Below are positions 43,450-52,561 of a stretch of DNA of 64,000 bases, one piece after another. Positions within the stretch are counted from its first letter, which is position 1. Each line of letters begins with the position of its first letter. This DNA is from Paracoccaceae bacterium (GTDB taxonomy: Bacteria; Pseudomonadota; Alphaproteobacteria; Rhodobacterales; Rhodobacteraceae): the NCBI GenBank assembly GCA_002709405.1, contig PAQV01000092.1:20253-84252 (forward strand), in the 5' to 3' direction. The translations under genes were made by a program, and so were the position numbers. Under the pieces are notes generated by a model. The model ran no database searches. It was not told where the DNA came from and saw nothing but the letters and a program-made list of their open reading frames with translations.

Positions 43450-44099
43450 CCGCGCTCCCCTTCCCCCTGGCCGAAACGCCCGAACCGATCATCGCCGAAC
43501 AGGGCCGCAAGCTCTTTGCCGGGGAATCGCTCTTCGTCAAAGGCGTCGTCGCCATGGACGGCCTGCCCCCTGCCGACCGGGCCGAGGTCTGCTTTGCCGG
43601 CCGCTCCAACGTCGGAAAATCCAGCCTGATCAACGCCCTGACCGGCACCAAGGGGCTGGCCCGGGCCTCGAACACGCCGGGGCGCACCCAGGAAATCAAC
43701 TATTTCACCCAAGGTCCCGACCTCTACCTGGTCGACCTGCCCGGCTATGGCTTCGCCAATGCGCCGCTGCCCGTGGTCGAGAAATGGCAACGCTTGCTCA
43801 AGGCCTACCTGTCGGGCCGCGCCACGCTGCGCCGGGCCTTCGTGCTGATCGACTTCCGCCACGGCATCAAGGCCGTCGACGAAGAGATCATGGGCCTGCT
43901 CGACAAGTCCGCCGTGCCCTTCCAGGTCGTCCTGACCAAGGCCGACAAGGTCAAGGACAAGGACCACGACAAGGTGCTGGCCCAGGTCCGCCAGAAACTG
44001 GCCCCCCACCCCGCCGCCTACCCCGAGATGGTGCTGACCTCCTCGGAAAAGGGCGAGGGAATAGCGACGCTCCGATCGATCATCTGCGGGCTCGACTGA
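43446..44099 (+). CDS. yihA: Ribosome biogenesis GTPase YihA/EngB
   Basis: 217 residues, also called YsxC. G1 AGRSNVGKSSLIN, G3 DLPGYGFANAP, G4 TKADKVKD. It is a small GTPase needed for 50S assembly. Overlaps the MOSC gene by 4 bp and is followed by argB after 82 bp. Confidence 0.97.
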   Translation: MTALPFPLAETPEPIIAEQGRKLFAGESLFVKGVVAMDGLPPADRAEVCFAGRSNVGKSSLINALTGTKGLARASNTPGRTQEINYFTQGPDLYLVDLPGYGFANAPLPVVEKWQRLLKAYLSGRATLRRAFVLIDFRHGIKAVDEEIMGLLDKSAVPFQVVLTKADKVKDKDHDKVLAQVRQKLAPHPAAYPEMVLTSSEKGEGIATLRSIICGLD

Positions 44100-44181
44100 C
44101 AGACCCCTTGCCCCAGGGTTAACGATTGCCGCTTGCGCGCAGCCGCGCCATTCAGGATAAGACGCGCCGGAGGACCGCCCG

Positions 44182-45060
44182 ATGAAGAAACAGACCCTCA
44201 ACCAAGACTGGATTGCCACCGCAAGCACGTTGTCGAACGCGCTGCCCTTCCTGCAGCGATACGAAAACGCCACGGTGGTCATCAAGCTGGGCGGCCACGC
44301 CATGGGCAGCGACGAGGCGATGGCCAGTTTCGCCCGCGATGTCGTCCTTCTCAGCCAGGTCGGGGTGAACCCGGTGGTCGTCCATGGCGGCGGCCCGATG
44401 ATCAATGAAATGCTGGGCAAGCTGGGGGTGACCTCGGACTTCGTGAACGGCAAGCGGGTCACCGATGCCGAAACGATCAAGGTCGTCGAAATGGTCCTGG
44501 CCGGGGTCGTCAACAAGCGCATCGTGCAGGCGATCAACCGCCAGGGCGGCATGGCCGTGGGCCTGTCGGGCAAGGATGCCAAGCTGATCACCTGCGACCA
44601 GACCGACCCGGCGCTTGGCTACGTGGGCACGCCGGTCGCGCTGAACACCAAGGTGCTGACCACGCTCTTCGACCAGAACATGATCCCGGTCATCGCGCCC
44701 CTGGGCGCCGGCCGTGAGGGCGAGACCTTCAACATCAACGGCGACACCGCCGCCGGAGCCGTGGCCGCCGCGCTGAACGCCGACCGCCTGCTGCTGCTGA
44801 CCGACGTGTCGGGCGTCAAGGACGGCGCGGGCACGGTCATCACCGAGCTGACCCCGGACGAGATCCGCAGCCTGATCCAGGACGGTGTCATCGCCGGCGG
44901 CATGATTCCCAAGACCGAAACCGCCCTGGACGCGATCGAACAGGGCGTGCGGGCCGTGGTCATCCTGGATGGCCGAGCCCCCAACGCGGTGTTGCTTGAA
45001 CTCTTCACCGAACACGGGGCCGGGACGCTCATTCGCCCCGTGCGCGCACCCGGGGCTTGA
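44182..45060 (+). CDS. argB: Acetylglutamate kinase
   Basis: 292 residues. KLGGHAMGS and [13 protein letters not shown] form the phosphate-binding site, [10 protein letters not shown] and [14 protein letters not shown] the ATP and acetylglutamate regions. It phosphorylates N-acetylglutamate, the second step of arginine synthesis, and is usually feedback-inhibited by arginine. GGAGGACC lies upstream of ATG 44182. It is at the end of the yidC-MOSC-yihA string, as is usual in this group. Confidence 0.97.
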   Translation: MKKQTLNQDWIATASTLSNALPFLQRYENATVVIKLGGHAMGSDEAMASFARDVVLLSQVGVNPVVVHGGGPMINEMLGKLGVTSDFVNGKRVTDAETIKVVEMVLAGVVNKRIVQAINRQGGMAVGLSGKDAKLITCDQTDPALGYVGTPVALNTKVLTTLFDQNMIPVIAPLGAGREGETFNINGDTAAGAVAAALNADRLLLLTDVSGVKDGAGTVITELTPDEIRSLIQDGVIAGGMIPKTETALDAIEQGVRAVVILDGRAPNAVLLELFTEHGAGTLIRPVRAPGA

Positions 45061-45146
45061 GTTTCAGCCAGACGCGGGCCACCGTTGGGCATGGATCAGG
45101 ATCCACCCGCCCGACCCAACAGCCTTGACCGACCGGACCCGCTCTG

Positions 45147-45779
45147 ATGAGCCTTGCCGACATCGACGCCGCCGCCCAGGCCCTTGGACTGATCGTCATG
45201 GGGGGTGAACGACTGAACGGGGCCACCCGCATCCTGCTGGGCGCGGGCCCCGATTTCTGGGCCGCCCTGCAAGCCGCGCCCGAGGGCCAGGACGGCAAGC
45301 CGGACCCGGTCGACCGCTATTCCACCCGCGTTATCAATGCCTTGGCCCGGGAACTCGGCGCCACCGCCGACTTTCCCTTCGGCGGCCCGCCCTATACCCC
45401 GTTCATCGCCTGGGCCACGGCCTCGGGCCGGGCCTGGCCCAGCCCGACCGGCATGCTGGTCCATGACACCGCCGGGCTGATGATCTCGTATCGCGGCGCC
45501 CTGACCCTGCCCCGCCCCGTTGCCCTGCCCGATACCCCGACCCGCAAACCCTGCGACACCTGCCCCGACCAACCCTGTGCCACCGCCTGCCCGGTCAATG
45601 CCCTGACCGCCCACGCCCCCTATGACGTGCCCGCCTGCCATGCCTACCTGGACACCCCCGCCGGACAAGACTGCCTGACCCAGGGCTGCCGCGCCCGGCG
45701 GGCCTGCCCGGTCAGCCAGGCCTTCGGCCGTCCCCCTGCCCAAAGCGAACACCACATGCGCGCCTTTCATCCCTCATGA
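45147..45779 (+). CDS. Ferredoxin-like 4Fe-4S protein, QueG-related
   Basis: 210 residues. The C-terminal third carries cysteine motifs CDTCPDQPCATACP and later CHAYLDTPAGQDCLTQGCRARRACP, enough for one or two 4Fe-4S clusters. The N-terminal part, including FPFGGPPYTPFIAWA, has a fold reminiscent of epoxyqueuosine reductase, but the cobalamin part is missing. The exact function is not known. The stop overlaps the SixA-type gene by 4 bp, so the two are coupled. Confidence 0.8.
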   Translation: MSLADIDAAAQALGLIVMGGERLNGATRILLGAGPDFWAALQAAPEGQDGKPDPVDRYSTRVINALARELGATADFPFGGPPYTPFIAWATASGRAWPSPTGMLVHDTAGLMISYRGALTLPRPVALPDTPTRKPCDTCPDQPCATACPVNALTAHAPYDVPACHAYLDTPAGQDCLTQGCRARRACPVSQAFGRPPAQSEHHMRAFHPS

Positions 45780-46270
45780 CCTGCACCCTGATCCTGATGC
45801 GCCACGCCAAGTCCAGCTGGTCCGACCCGGACACGCCCGACCATGACCGCCCGCTGAACAAGCGCGGCCTCCGCTCGGCCACGGCCCTGGGCGACTGGCT
45901 GAGGGGCCACGACCACATCCCCGACCAGATCCTCTGTTCCTCGGCCATCCGCGCGCAGCAGACCTGCCAGGGGCTGGAACTGGGCCTGCCCGCCCCCGCC
46001 GTGTCCGCGCTTTACCATGCCGAGCCCGCGACGATGATGGACGTGCTGCGCAAGGCCCGGGGCCGGTGCGTGCTGATGATCGGGCACAACCCGGGCATCG
46101 CCGATTTCGCGCAAAAGCTGGTGGCCACCCGGCCCGCCCATGACCGCTTTGGCGATTACCCCACCGGAGCCACCCTGGTCGCCAGTTTCGACGCCCCGGA
46201 CTGGGCCGCCGTCACCTGGAAGACCGGCCAGACCATCGACTTCGCCATCCCGCGCGAGCTGACGGACTGA
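45776..46270 (+). CDS. SixA-type histidine phosphatase
   Basis: 164 residues. LILMRHAKSSWSD is the RHG-type catalytic motif, with the second conserved His in MIGHNPGIADFAQ. It belongs to the SixA branch of the histidine phosphatase superfamily, which dephosphorylates phosphohistidine on phosphorelay or phosphotransferase proteins. The gene overlaps the Fe-S gene. A G-quadruplex-loop hairpin starts 5 bp after its stop. Confidence 0.93.
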   Translation: MTCTLILMRHAKSSWSDPDTPDHDRPLNKRGLRSATALGDWLRGHDHIPDQILCSSAIRAQQTCQGLELGLPAPAVSALYHAEPATMMDVLRKARGRCVLMIGHNPGIADFAQKLVATRPAHDRFGDYPTGATLVASFDAPDWAAVTWKTGQTIDFAIPRELTD

Positions 46271-46274
46271 CGCC

Positions 46275-46327
46275 GCCGTGCCTGCCCGGAACGGGGTGGG
46301 TGGGCGGGCGTTTCGGGCAGGCACGGC
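46275..46327 (+). repeat. Hairpin with G-quadruplex loop, copy 2
   Basis: Arms 46275-46292 and 46310-46327 pair over 18 positions with one G-T. The 17-nt loop GGGGTGGGTGGGCGGGC has four G-runs with single-base linkers. It sits 5 bp after the sixA-type stop, in the position of a transcription terminator or 3' stability structure. Confidence 0.82.
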
Positions 46328-46350
46328 GCCCGATCAACCACAAACGAAAA

Positions 46351-46374
46351 CGGCCGGACCAAAAGGCCCGGCCG
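46351..46374 (-). terminator. Terminator of the bzt operon
   Basis: Stem CGGCCGG-x-CC/GG-x-CCGGCCG with one mismatch and loop AAAA (TTTT on minus). On minus it is followed by TTTTCGTTTG, so it ends bztD transcription. It also faces the plus-strand sixA-type gene but without a U-tract there. Confidence 0.75.
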
Positions 46375-46394
46375 CATCCACGTATCACGAAAGA

Positions 46395-47162
46395 TCAGTG
46401 CCCCAGGATCTGGCTGAGGAACAGCTGCGTCCGCGGCGACTTGGGATTGTTAAAGAACTCTTCCGGCTCGTTCTGTTCGACGATCTGGCCCTGGTCCATA
46501 AAGATCACCCGGTTGGCCACCTGCCGCGCAAAACCCATTTCGTGGGTCACGCAGAGCATGGTCATGCCTTCCTCGGCCAGCGACACCATGGTGTCGAGAA
46601 CCTCCTTGATCATCTCGGGGTCCAGCGCCGAGGTCGGTTCGTCGAACAGCATGATCCGGGGCTTCATGCAAAGCGACCGGGCGATGGCCACACGCTGCTG
46701 CTGACCACCCGACAGCTGGCCGGGATACTTGTCCGCCTGTTCCGGGATCTTCACCTTTTCCAGGAAATGCATCGCCGTGGCCTCGGCTTCCTTCTTGGGC
46801 GTCTTGCGCACCCAGATCGGGGCCAGGGTGCAGTTTTCCAGGATCGTCAGGTGCGGGAACAGGTTGAAGTGCTGAAAGCACATGCCGACTTCCGACCGGA
46901 TCTTGTCGATGTTCTTCAGATCCGACGTCAGCTCGGTCCCGTCGACGACGATCTTGCCCTGCTGGTGTTCCTCCAGCCGGTTGATGCAGCGGATCAGCGT
47001 CGACTTGCCCGAGCCGGACGGGCCGGCGATGACAATGCGTTCGCCGCGATTGACCGTCAGGTCGATGTCGCGCAGCACGTGGAACGTCCCGTACCACTTG
47101 TTCATCTTGGTGATCTGGATGGCGATCTCGTCCGAGACCTGCATTTGAGGTGCTTGTGCCAT
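46395..47162 (-). CDS. bztD: Glutamate/aspartate-type amino acid ABC transporter, ATPase
   Basis: 255 residues. Walker [11 protein letters not shown]-loop FQHFNLFP, signature LSGGQQQR, Walker [16 protein letters not shown]-loop CVTHE; all intact. Closest type is Rhodobacter bztD / Rhizobium aapP, for uptake of Glu, Gln, Asp and Asn. ATG 47162 follows AAGGAG by 8 nt; GTG 47171 would overlap that site. Last gene of bztABCD. Confidence 0.93.
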   Translation of the reverse strand: MAQAPQMQVSDEIAIQITKMNKWYGTFHVLRDIDLTVNRGERIVIAGPSGSGKSTLIRCINRLEEHQQGKIVVDGTELTSDLKNIDKIRSEVGMCFQHFNLFPHLTILENCTLAPIWVRKTPKKEAEATAMHFLEKVKIPEQADKYPGQLSGGQQQRVAIARSLCMKPRIMLFDEPTSALDPEMIKEVLDTMVSLAEEGMTMLCVTHEMGFARQVANRVIFMDQGQIVEQNEPEEFFNNPKSPRTQLFLSQILGH

Positions 47163-47174
47163 GGTGGCCACTCC

Positions 47175-48473
47175 TTACCGGTGATCCGTGGCGAGACGAC
47201 GCTCAAGCCACTGCGAGTATTGCGAAATGCCGTAGCAGACGACGAAGAACAGGAAGGCCGCAAAGCCCAGCAGTTCCCAGTAGACCCCGTTCCATTCGGT
47301 CGAGGCCAGGATCGGGCCCCGGATCATGCCGATCAGGTCGAACATCGAGATCACGGACACCAGCGTGGTGTCCTTGAACAGCCCCACGGCCACGTTGACG
47401 ATGCCCGGGATCGAGATCTTCAGCGCCTGCGGCAGGATGATCAGCCGCATCGCTTGCGGGTAGTCCAGGCCCAGGCTGTCGGCCGCCTCGTACTGGCCCT
47501 TGGGCAGGGCAGCCAGGCCGCCCCGGATCACCTCGGCGATATAGGCCGACGAGAACATCGTGATCATGATGACCACCCGCAGGAACAGGTCGACGGTGCT
47601 GTCTGGCGGGAAGAAATAGGCCAGCATGACCGAAGCCACGAACAGCAGCGTGATCAGGGGCACGCCCCGGATGAACTCGATGAAGACCACGCAGATACCC
47701 TTGATCAGCGGCATGTCCGACTGGCGGCCAAGCGCCAGCACGATGCCCAGCGGGATCGACAGCGACACGCAGGTCACCCCCAGCATCATGTTCAGCATGA
47801 ACCCGCCAAGGTCTCGGCTGGGCACCGGCGTCATCATCGGGTTTTCCGGCCGCACCAGGTCGACGACCAGGCCGCCGATGATCCAGACGACAAAGGCCCC
47901 CACGATGCCCCCGAAGAAGCCCGCGGCAAAGCTTTCCTTGCCGTAGCGGTCAAAGATCACGTAGCCCGCGGCACAGCCCAGCAGGGCCACGATCGGCGTC
48001 AGGATCGGACCGCCCCAGATCAGGTAGAAGGCCACGAAGGGGAAGACCGCCGTGAACAGCAGCATCTTGCGCGGCAGGTCGAAGAACAGCACCGGAGCCA
48101 CGGCCACCAGCATCAGGAAGAAGCACAGGATCGGCCGCCAGTACAGTTCGGGCGGGTACTTGAACCCGAACAGCAGCTGGTTCCAGCGCTCGGTCAGGAC
48201 GGCGAAACAGGCCCCCGTCTTGCCCGCCAGGATCTCGCGGCATTCCGACAGGCTCGACGCGTTCCAGACCCCGTTGAAGATCCACGGCAGGATGGCCGAC
48301 AGGATCAGGTAGATCGCCCAGGCCGCCAGGATCGTCAGCAGCGTGTTGACCCAGTTGGAAAACAGGTTCTCGCGCAGCCACTTGGACGCACCGGTCTGGC
48401 GCGCCGGAGGCGGCGATTGCGGGATCTGCTCCTTGCGTACGAAGGCGACGCTGTGGGCATGAGTATCGGACAT
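47175..48473 (-). CDS. bztC: Amino acid ABC transporter permease
   Basis: 432 residues. Long N-terminal part with three or four hydrophobic segments, then the BPD_transp_1 core with the EAA-like loop YEAADSLGLDYPQAMRLIIL. It pairs with the other permease to form the heterodimeric channel. It ends 12 bp before bztD begins and starts 3 bp after the previous permease, so it is tightly operonic. Confidence 0.92.
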   Translation of the reverse strand: MSDTHAHSVAFVRKEQIPQSPPPARQTGASKWLRENLFSNWVNTLLTILAAWAIYLILSAILPWIFNGVWNASSLSECREILAGKTGACFAVLTERWNQLLFGFKYPPELYWRPILCFFLMLVAVAPVLFFDLPRKMLLFTAVFPFVAFYLIWGGPILTPIVALLGCAAGYVIFDRYGKESFAAGFFGGIVGAFVVWIIGGLVVDLVRPENPMMTPVPSRDLGGFMLNMMLGVTCVSLSIPLGIVLALGRQSDMPLIKGICVVFIEFIRGVPLITLLFVASVMLAYFFPPDSTVDLFLRVVIMITMFSSAYIAEVIRGGLAALPKGQYEAADSLGLDYPQAMRLIILPQALKISIPGIVNVAVGLFKDTTLVSVISMFDLIGMIRGPILASTEWNGVYWELLGFAAFLFFVVCYGISQYSQWLERRLATDHR

Positions 48474-48476
48474 GGC

Positions 48477-49709
48477 TCAGCGCTCCTTCAGTTTGACGGA
48501 ATTGTTGTAGACGTTCATCACCGCCGAAATCGACAACGAGATCGTCAGGTAGAACAGCATCAGCAGCAGCACGCATTCGATCGCCCGGCCGGTCTGGTTC
48601 AGGGTGATCCCGCCCAGCGTCGCGGTCACGTCCGCATAGCCCACGGCAATCGCCAGCGAGCTGTTCTTGGTGATGTTGAGATATTGCGAGATCAGCGGCG
48701 GGATGATCACCCGCAGGGCCTGGGGCAGGACAACCAGGCTCATCACCCGGCCCGGGCGCAGGCCCAGCGAGGATGCGGCCTCGGTCTGGCCCTTGGAAAT
48801 GGCCTGGATACCGGCGCGCACGTTTTCGGCGATGAAGGCCCCGGTATAGATCGACAGGGCGAACCACAATGCGATCAGCGGCCCGCCGATCTTGATGCCC
48901 CCCGAGAAGTTGAAGCCCTTCAGCTCGGGGATCTGCCAGTGCAGCCCCATGATCGTCAGCAGGATGCCCGCGGGCACGATCCAGATGGCCAGCGTGTAAT
49001 ACCAGGTCGTCGGCAGCTCGCCGGTTTCTTCCTGCTTGGCATGGGCCCACTTGCTAAGGGCATGGCTGCCAAACCAGGACCCCACCAGGAACAGCAGCAC
49101 CAGCACCCAGTTCAGCGCCACCGAGGCGAACAGCGGGTTGCCCAGTTGCGGCCCCGGGATATAGACGCCCCGGTTGGTGAAGGCCATCGACCCCAGCACC
49201 ATGGTCGAGGTCGGATCATCGCCCCGGAACGCGCGCGGGCTGGGCAGCACGGCGGTCATGATGGTGAAGATGATGATGATCCAGATCAGCACGGGGATGT
49301 TCCGGAAGATCTCGACATAGACGGCCATCAACTTGCTGATCAGCCAGTTGTTGGACAACCGCAGCACCCCCGCGACGACCCCGAAGACCGTGGCGGTCAT
49401 GCAGGCCAGGAAGGCCACCAGCAGCGTGTTCAGGATCCCGACCCAGGCCGCGCGCAGGTGCGGCGACTGGCTGTCATAGGGGATCAGCGTCTGGTTGATG
49501 TCATAGCCCGCCGGGTTCCCGAGGAACTCGTAGCTGATGTTCAGCCCGGCCGCTTCAAGGTTGCGCACCAGGTTGGACGCCAGGTAGGCGATGGCGACGA
49601 TCAGCACGAACAGTGCAATCGCCTGGAAGGTCAAAGAGCGATAGCGCGTATCGCTGAGCAGCATCGAAACACGAAACTGCCCCTTCGGCGGATCAGTTAT
49701 GGTCGTCAT
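48477..49709 (-). CDS. bztB: Amino acid ABC transporter permease
   Basis: 410 residues. An N-terminal helix and large periplasmic insert precede the permease core, whose EAA loop reads TEAASSLGLRPGRVMSLVVL. It is the partner of the following permease gene. The long insert between helices is typical of BztB/AapQ proteins. Upstream, separated by about 130 bp with two hairpins, is the binding-protein gene. Confidence 0.92.
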   Translation of the reverse strand: MTTITDPPKGQFRVSMLLSDTRYRSLTFQAIALFVLIVAIAYLASNLVRNLEAAGLNISYEFLGNPAGYDINQTLIPYDSQSPHLRAAWVGILNTLLVAFLACMTATVFGVVAGVLRLSNNWLISKLMAVYVEIFRNIPVLIWIIIIFTIMTAVLPSPRAFRGDDPTSTMVLGSMAFTNRGVYIPGPQLGNPLFASVALNWVLVLLFLVGSWFGSHALSKWAHAKQEETGELPTTWYYTLAIWIVPAGILLTIMGLHWQIPELKGFNFSGGIKIGGPLIALWFALSIYTGAFIAENVRAGIQAISKGQTEAASSLGLRPGRVMSLVVLPQALRVIIPPLISQYLNITKNSSLAIAVGYADVTATLGGITLNQTGRAIECVLLLMLFYLTISLSISAVMNVYNNSVKLKER

Positions 49710-49747
49710 TTATGGATGTCCCCGTGGCGGTCCGGATGTCCCCTCGG

Positions 49748-49763
49748 GCAGGGTTTGCCCTGC
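49748..49763 (-). terminator. Small hairpin between bztA and bztB
   Basis: 6-bp perfect stem GCAGGG/CCCTGC with a 4-nt loop, in the space before the bztB start and after the larger hairpin at 49795. It is probably a second attenuating or stabilising structure. Confidence 0.35.
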
Positions 49764-49794
49764 TCCACGCATCCGGAACCTGAGTGTTGATAGC

Positions 49795-49821
49795 AAAAGG
49801 GCGCAGAAGTTATCTGCGCCC
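49795..49821 (-). terminator. Intrinsic terminator/attenuator after bztA
   Basis: On minus GGGCGCAG-ATAACTT-CTGCGCCC is a perfect 8-bp stem followed by TTTT (49798-49795). It lies 17 bp after the bztA stop. Partial termination here would give more binding protein than membrane subunits, as is common in such operons. Confidence 0.75.
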
Positions 49822-49837
49822 TCTGCCGGTGCCGTTC

Positions 49838-50854
49838 TTAGCGGAACGGCGGCGTGTAAAGCAGACCGCCTTCGGTCCACTGGGCGTTCAGCCCGCGAGC
49901 CAACCCGATCGGGGTCGATTCGCCGATGTTCTTGGCAAAGATCTCGCCATAGTTGCCGCCTGCGGCGATGGCGCGCTTGGCCCATTCGGCGTCCAGGCCC
50001 AGCATTTCGCCCAGGGTGCCCTCGGTGCCGAGGATCCGGTTGATTTCCGGGTTGTTGGTGCCGGCCGACAGCTCTTCGATGTTGGTCGACGAGATGCCCA
50101 GTTCTTCAGCCGCGATCAGGGCGTTCAGGCTCCAGCGCACGATGTCGCCCCATTCCGGGTCGCCGTGACGGACCAGCGGGCCCAGCGGTTCTTTCGAAAT
50201 GATTTCCGGCAGGATCACGTGATCGCCGGGGGCTTCGAACGTGGCGCGGGTCGCGGCAAGGCCCGATGCGTCGGTGGTGTAGACGTCACAGGCGCCGGCC
50301 AGGTACTGCTGCTGCGCTTCGGCGTTGGTTTCGATCGGAACCGGCTCGTAGCCGATGTTGTTCGACCGGAAGAAGTCCGCCAGGTTCAGTTCGGTGGTGG
50401 TGCCGGTCTGGATGCAGACGGTGGCGCCGTCCAGGTCCTTGGCCGAGCTCACGCCCAGTTCCTTGGGGACCATGAAGCCCTGGCCGTCGTAGTAGTTCAC
50501 GCCGGTGAATTCGAACTTCAGGTCGACATCGCGCGAGAAGGTCCAGGTGGTGTTCCGGGCCAGCATGTCGATTTCACCCGAGGCAAGCGCGGTGAAGCGG
50601 GTCTTGCCGGTGGTGGGGACGAATTCGACGGCGGTGGCGTCGCCCAGGACGGCGGCGGCAACAGCACGGCAAACGGCGACGTCGAAGCCCTGCCATTCGC
50701 CATTGGCGTCGGGGGCCGCGAAGCCGACCAGGCCGGTCGTCACGCCGCAGTTCAGCTTGCCACGCGCTTTCACGTCATCCAGCGTCGCGGCCGAAGCTGC
50801 GCCGGCCACCAGGCCAACGGCGGTCAGCGCGCCAAAGAATACGGTTTTTTTCAT
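49838..50854 (-). CDS. bztA: Amino acid ABC transporter substrate-binding protein
   Basis: 338 residues. Signal peptide MKKTVFFGALTAVGLVAGA, mature part of the SBP_bac_3 type with GFDVAVCRAVAAAVLG and TKTRFTALASGEIDMLARNT-like motif (TRFTALASGEIDMLARN). The Glu/Gln/Asp/Asn specificity is inherited from the Bzt family. GAGGTAAAG immediately precedes ATG 50854. First gene of the operon; a 310-bp leader lies upstream. Confidence 0.93.
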   Translation of the reverse strand: MKKTVFFGALTAVGLVAGAASAATLDDVKARGKLNCGVTTGLVGFAAPDANGEWQGFDVAVCRAVAAAVLGDATAVEFVPTTGKTRFTALASGEIDMLARNTTWTFSRDVDLKFEFTGVNYYDGQGFMVPKELGVSSAKDLDGATVCIQTGTTTELNLADFFRSNNIGYEPVPIETNAEAQQQYLAGACDVYTTDASGLAATRATFEAPGDHVILPEIISKEPLGPLVRHGDPEWGDIVRWSLNALIAAEELGISSTNIEELSAGTNNPEINRILGTEGTLGEMLGLDAEWAKRAIAAGGNYGEIFAKNIGESTPIGLARGLNAQWTEGGLLYTPPFR

Positions 50855-51164
50855 CTTTACCTCTTCCTGATGAAGCCGCCCGTTCCTGGGCGTGCATTCC
50901 GGCCGCATGAAGCAGCCGGTGTTCATGCCGGGGGCCGGGTTATTGCCCATCGGCGGCCTGAGTGTGTTCGGATTCAATCGGACCCGTCAAGGGCGGATCA
51001 GACACCGCCGCCTAGGAAAAAGGCAGGTTACTCGCAGTAAGACTAAGGATTTTGCATGTCAGCCGGACGCGCGGCGCATGGCTGCGCGCAACAATTGCCC
51101 GGCCAGGGGTCACACCGTAGCCAGACTGGGTCCGGACTGGGTCCAGCCCGCGTCCAGACGGGGT
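50855..51164. other. Intergenic region upstream of bztA
   Basis: 310 bp with no gene. On minus it contains TTGACG at about 51000 but no good -10 at the usual distance, and small GC hairpins. It must hold the bzt promoter, which I cannot place firmly. Confidence 0.45.
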
Positions 51165-51887
51165 TCAGATGACGCCCGACGGCCCCGCAAGATCGAAGAA
51201 GCGCTTGGCATGATTGAAATCGCCGCGCTTTTTTTCGGCCTCCTCGGCCGCTTCCTCGTCCTCGCCCCATTGCTCGGCCTGCCAGGTTTCGTCCAGCCGC
51301 GACAGGGCCCAGATCTCATCCGCCCCGCGCCAATTGGCCGCCGCCGCAAATCCCAGCACCAGCGATCCGGTCAGCCCCACGAGGTCGTGAAACGCCGCGA
51401 GGTGAAACGGCCCGAATTGGTGCACCCGGGCGGCCAGCGCGGCCAGCGCCGGTTCTGCTTGCGCATCGTGCATGATGCCCGTGCGCGGTTCAAGCCGGGC
51501 GCCCAGGGTGGTTTCGGCCCAGTCCAGCGCCGGATCCCAGGCCTCTGCCTGGCGCGCCACCAGTTCCTCGGGCCCCTCGGCCCGGTAGCACAGCAAATCG
51601 CTGTCCCCGTAGGCCGCCAGCATAGCGGCCACCTCGGCACGCTGAGGCGCCACCCGGTCGATCGCCGAATTGGCCGTCCGCGTGCAGGGCATCGACAGCG
51701 GGTCCACCGCCGTGTCCTGCGCCGCCCATTCCGCCGCCACCGCTTCGGCCAGCCCTTCGGTCGGCAGGATCAGCTCGGCCTTGGCCGGGGTCTTGACCTT
51801 GCGCCCGTCCAGCACCACCCGGTGCCCGCCCTCGGCCGGTTCCACGCCCGCCTCGGTCCAGAAGCGCTTCATCGCCCATTCGCTCAT
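51165..51887 (-). CDS. ATP12 family F1-ATPase assembly chaperone
   Basis: 240 residues. The N-terminal KRFWTEAGVEPAEGGHRVVL and later EWAAQD, LLCYRAEGPEELVARQAEAW and LVLGFAA pattern match ATP12, a chaperone for the F1 alpha subunit found in alphaproteobacteria and mitochondria. It overlaps the HAD-hydrolase gene by 4 bp and belongs to one string with it and rluC. Confidence 0.92.
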   Translation of the reverse strand: MSEWAMKRFWTEAGVEPAEGGHRVVLDGRKVKTPAKAELILPTEGLAEAVAAEWAAQDTAVDPLSMPCTRTANSAIDRVAPQRAEVAAMLAAYGDSDLLCYRAEGPEELVARQAEAWDPALDWAETTLGARLEPRTGIMHDAQAEPALAALAARVHQFGPFHLAAFHDLVGLTGSLVLGFAAAANWRGADEIWALSRLDETWQAEQWGEDEEAAEEAEKKRGDFNHAKRFFDLAGPSGVI

Positions 51888-52561
51888 GCCGGCTGCCTCC
51901 AGATCGCGTCCAGCGCGCCTGGCAATTCGTCGAACCCGTCCAGCACCCGCTGCGCCTGGTGCAAAGCCTGCGCCGGATGATAGCCCCAGCTGACCCCAAG
52001 CCCGGTCACCCCGGCCGAGGCCGCCATGGCCATGTCGAATTCCGTGTCCCCGATCATCACCGTCTGCCCTGCATCGACCCCGGTTTCGGCCATCGCCGTC
52101 AGGATCATGGAAGGGTGCGGTTTCGAGGGATGGTCATCCGCCACCTGCCGCGTGATGAAATAGCTTTCCAGCCCGTGCACCTCGATCAGCGCATCCAGCC
52201 CCCGCCGGGACTTGCCCGTGGCCACGCCCAGCAGCACCTCTGGCACCGCGGCCAGGGCCTGCAAGGCCTCCATCGCCCCGGGATACAAGGGCATCGACTC
52301 GGCCCCGGTCTGCAGGCGGTGCTGGTGATAGGTGTCCTTGTAGGCCTCGACCATGCGGGTCTGCGTGGGCAGGTCCAGCTCGGGCGCCAGCCGCGCCATG
52401 GCCTTGTCCAGCGACAGCCCGACAATCGACAGCAGCACGTCGCGCGCGGGCAGCGGGTGGTTCACCGCCTCGAAGGCGCCGACCATGGCCCCCACGATGG
52501 CCGCCTGGCTGTCGACCAGCGTCCCATCGACATCGAACAGCACCAGTTTCAGATCGGTCAT
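51884..52561 (-). CDS. HAD-superfamily hydrolase, phosphoglycolate phosphatase-like
   Basis: 225 residues. Motif I LFDVDGTLVDS, motif II GVATGKS, motif III/IV near KPHPSM and MIGDTEFDMAMA, so catalytically complete. Likely a small-molecule phosphatase. ATG 52561 begins MTDLKLVLFDVDG; the frame upstream lies in rluC. Overlaps rluC and ATP12 by 4 bp each. Confidence 0.9.
   Translation of the reverse strand: MTDLKLVLFDVDGTLVDSQAAIVGAMVGAFEAVNHPLPARDVLLSIVGLSLDKAMARLAPELDLPTQTRMVEAYKDTYHQHRLQTGAESMPLYPGAMEALQALAAVPEVLLGVATGKSRRGLDALIEVHGLESYFITRQVADDHPSKPHPSMILTAMAETGVDAGQTVMIGDTEFDMAMAASAGVTGLGVSWGYHPAQALHQAQRVLDGFDELPGALDAIWRQPA

Noticed and set aside
46278..49790. Open frame of 1170 codons on plus across the bzt operon
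   Set aside because: Antisense to bztD, bztC and bztB, whose motifs are intact; translation is Arg/His/Gln-rich without any domain.
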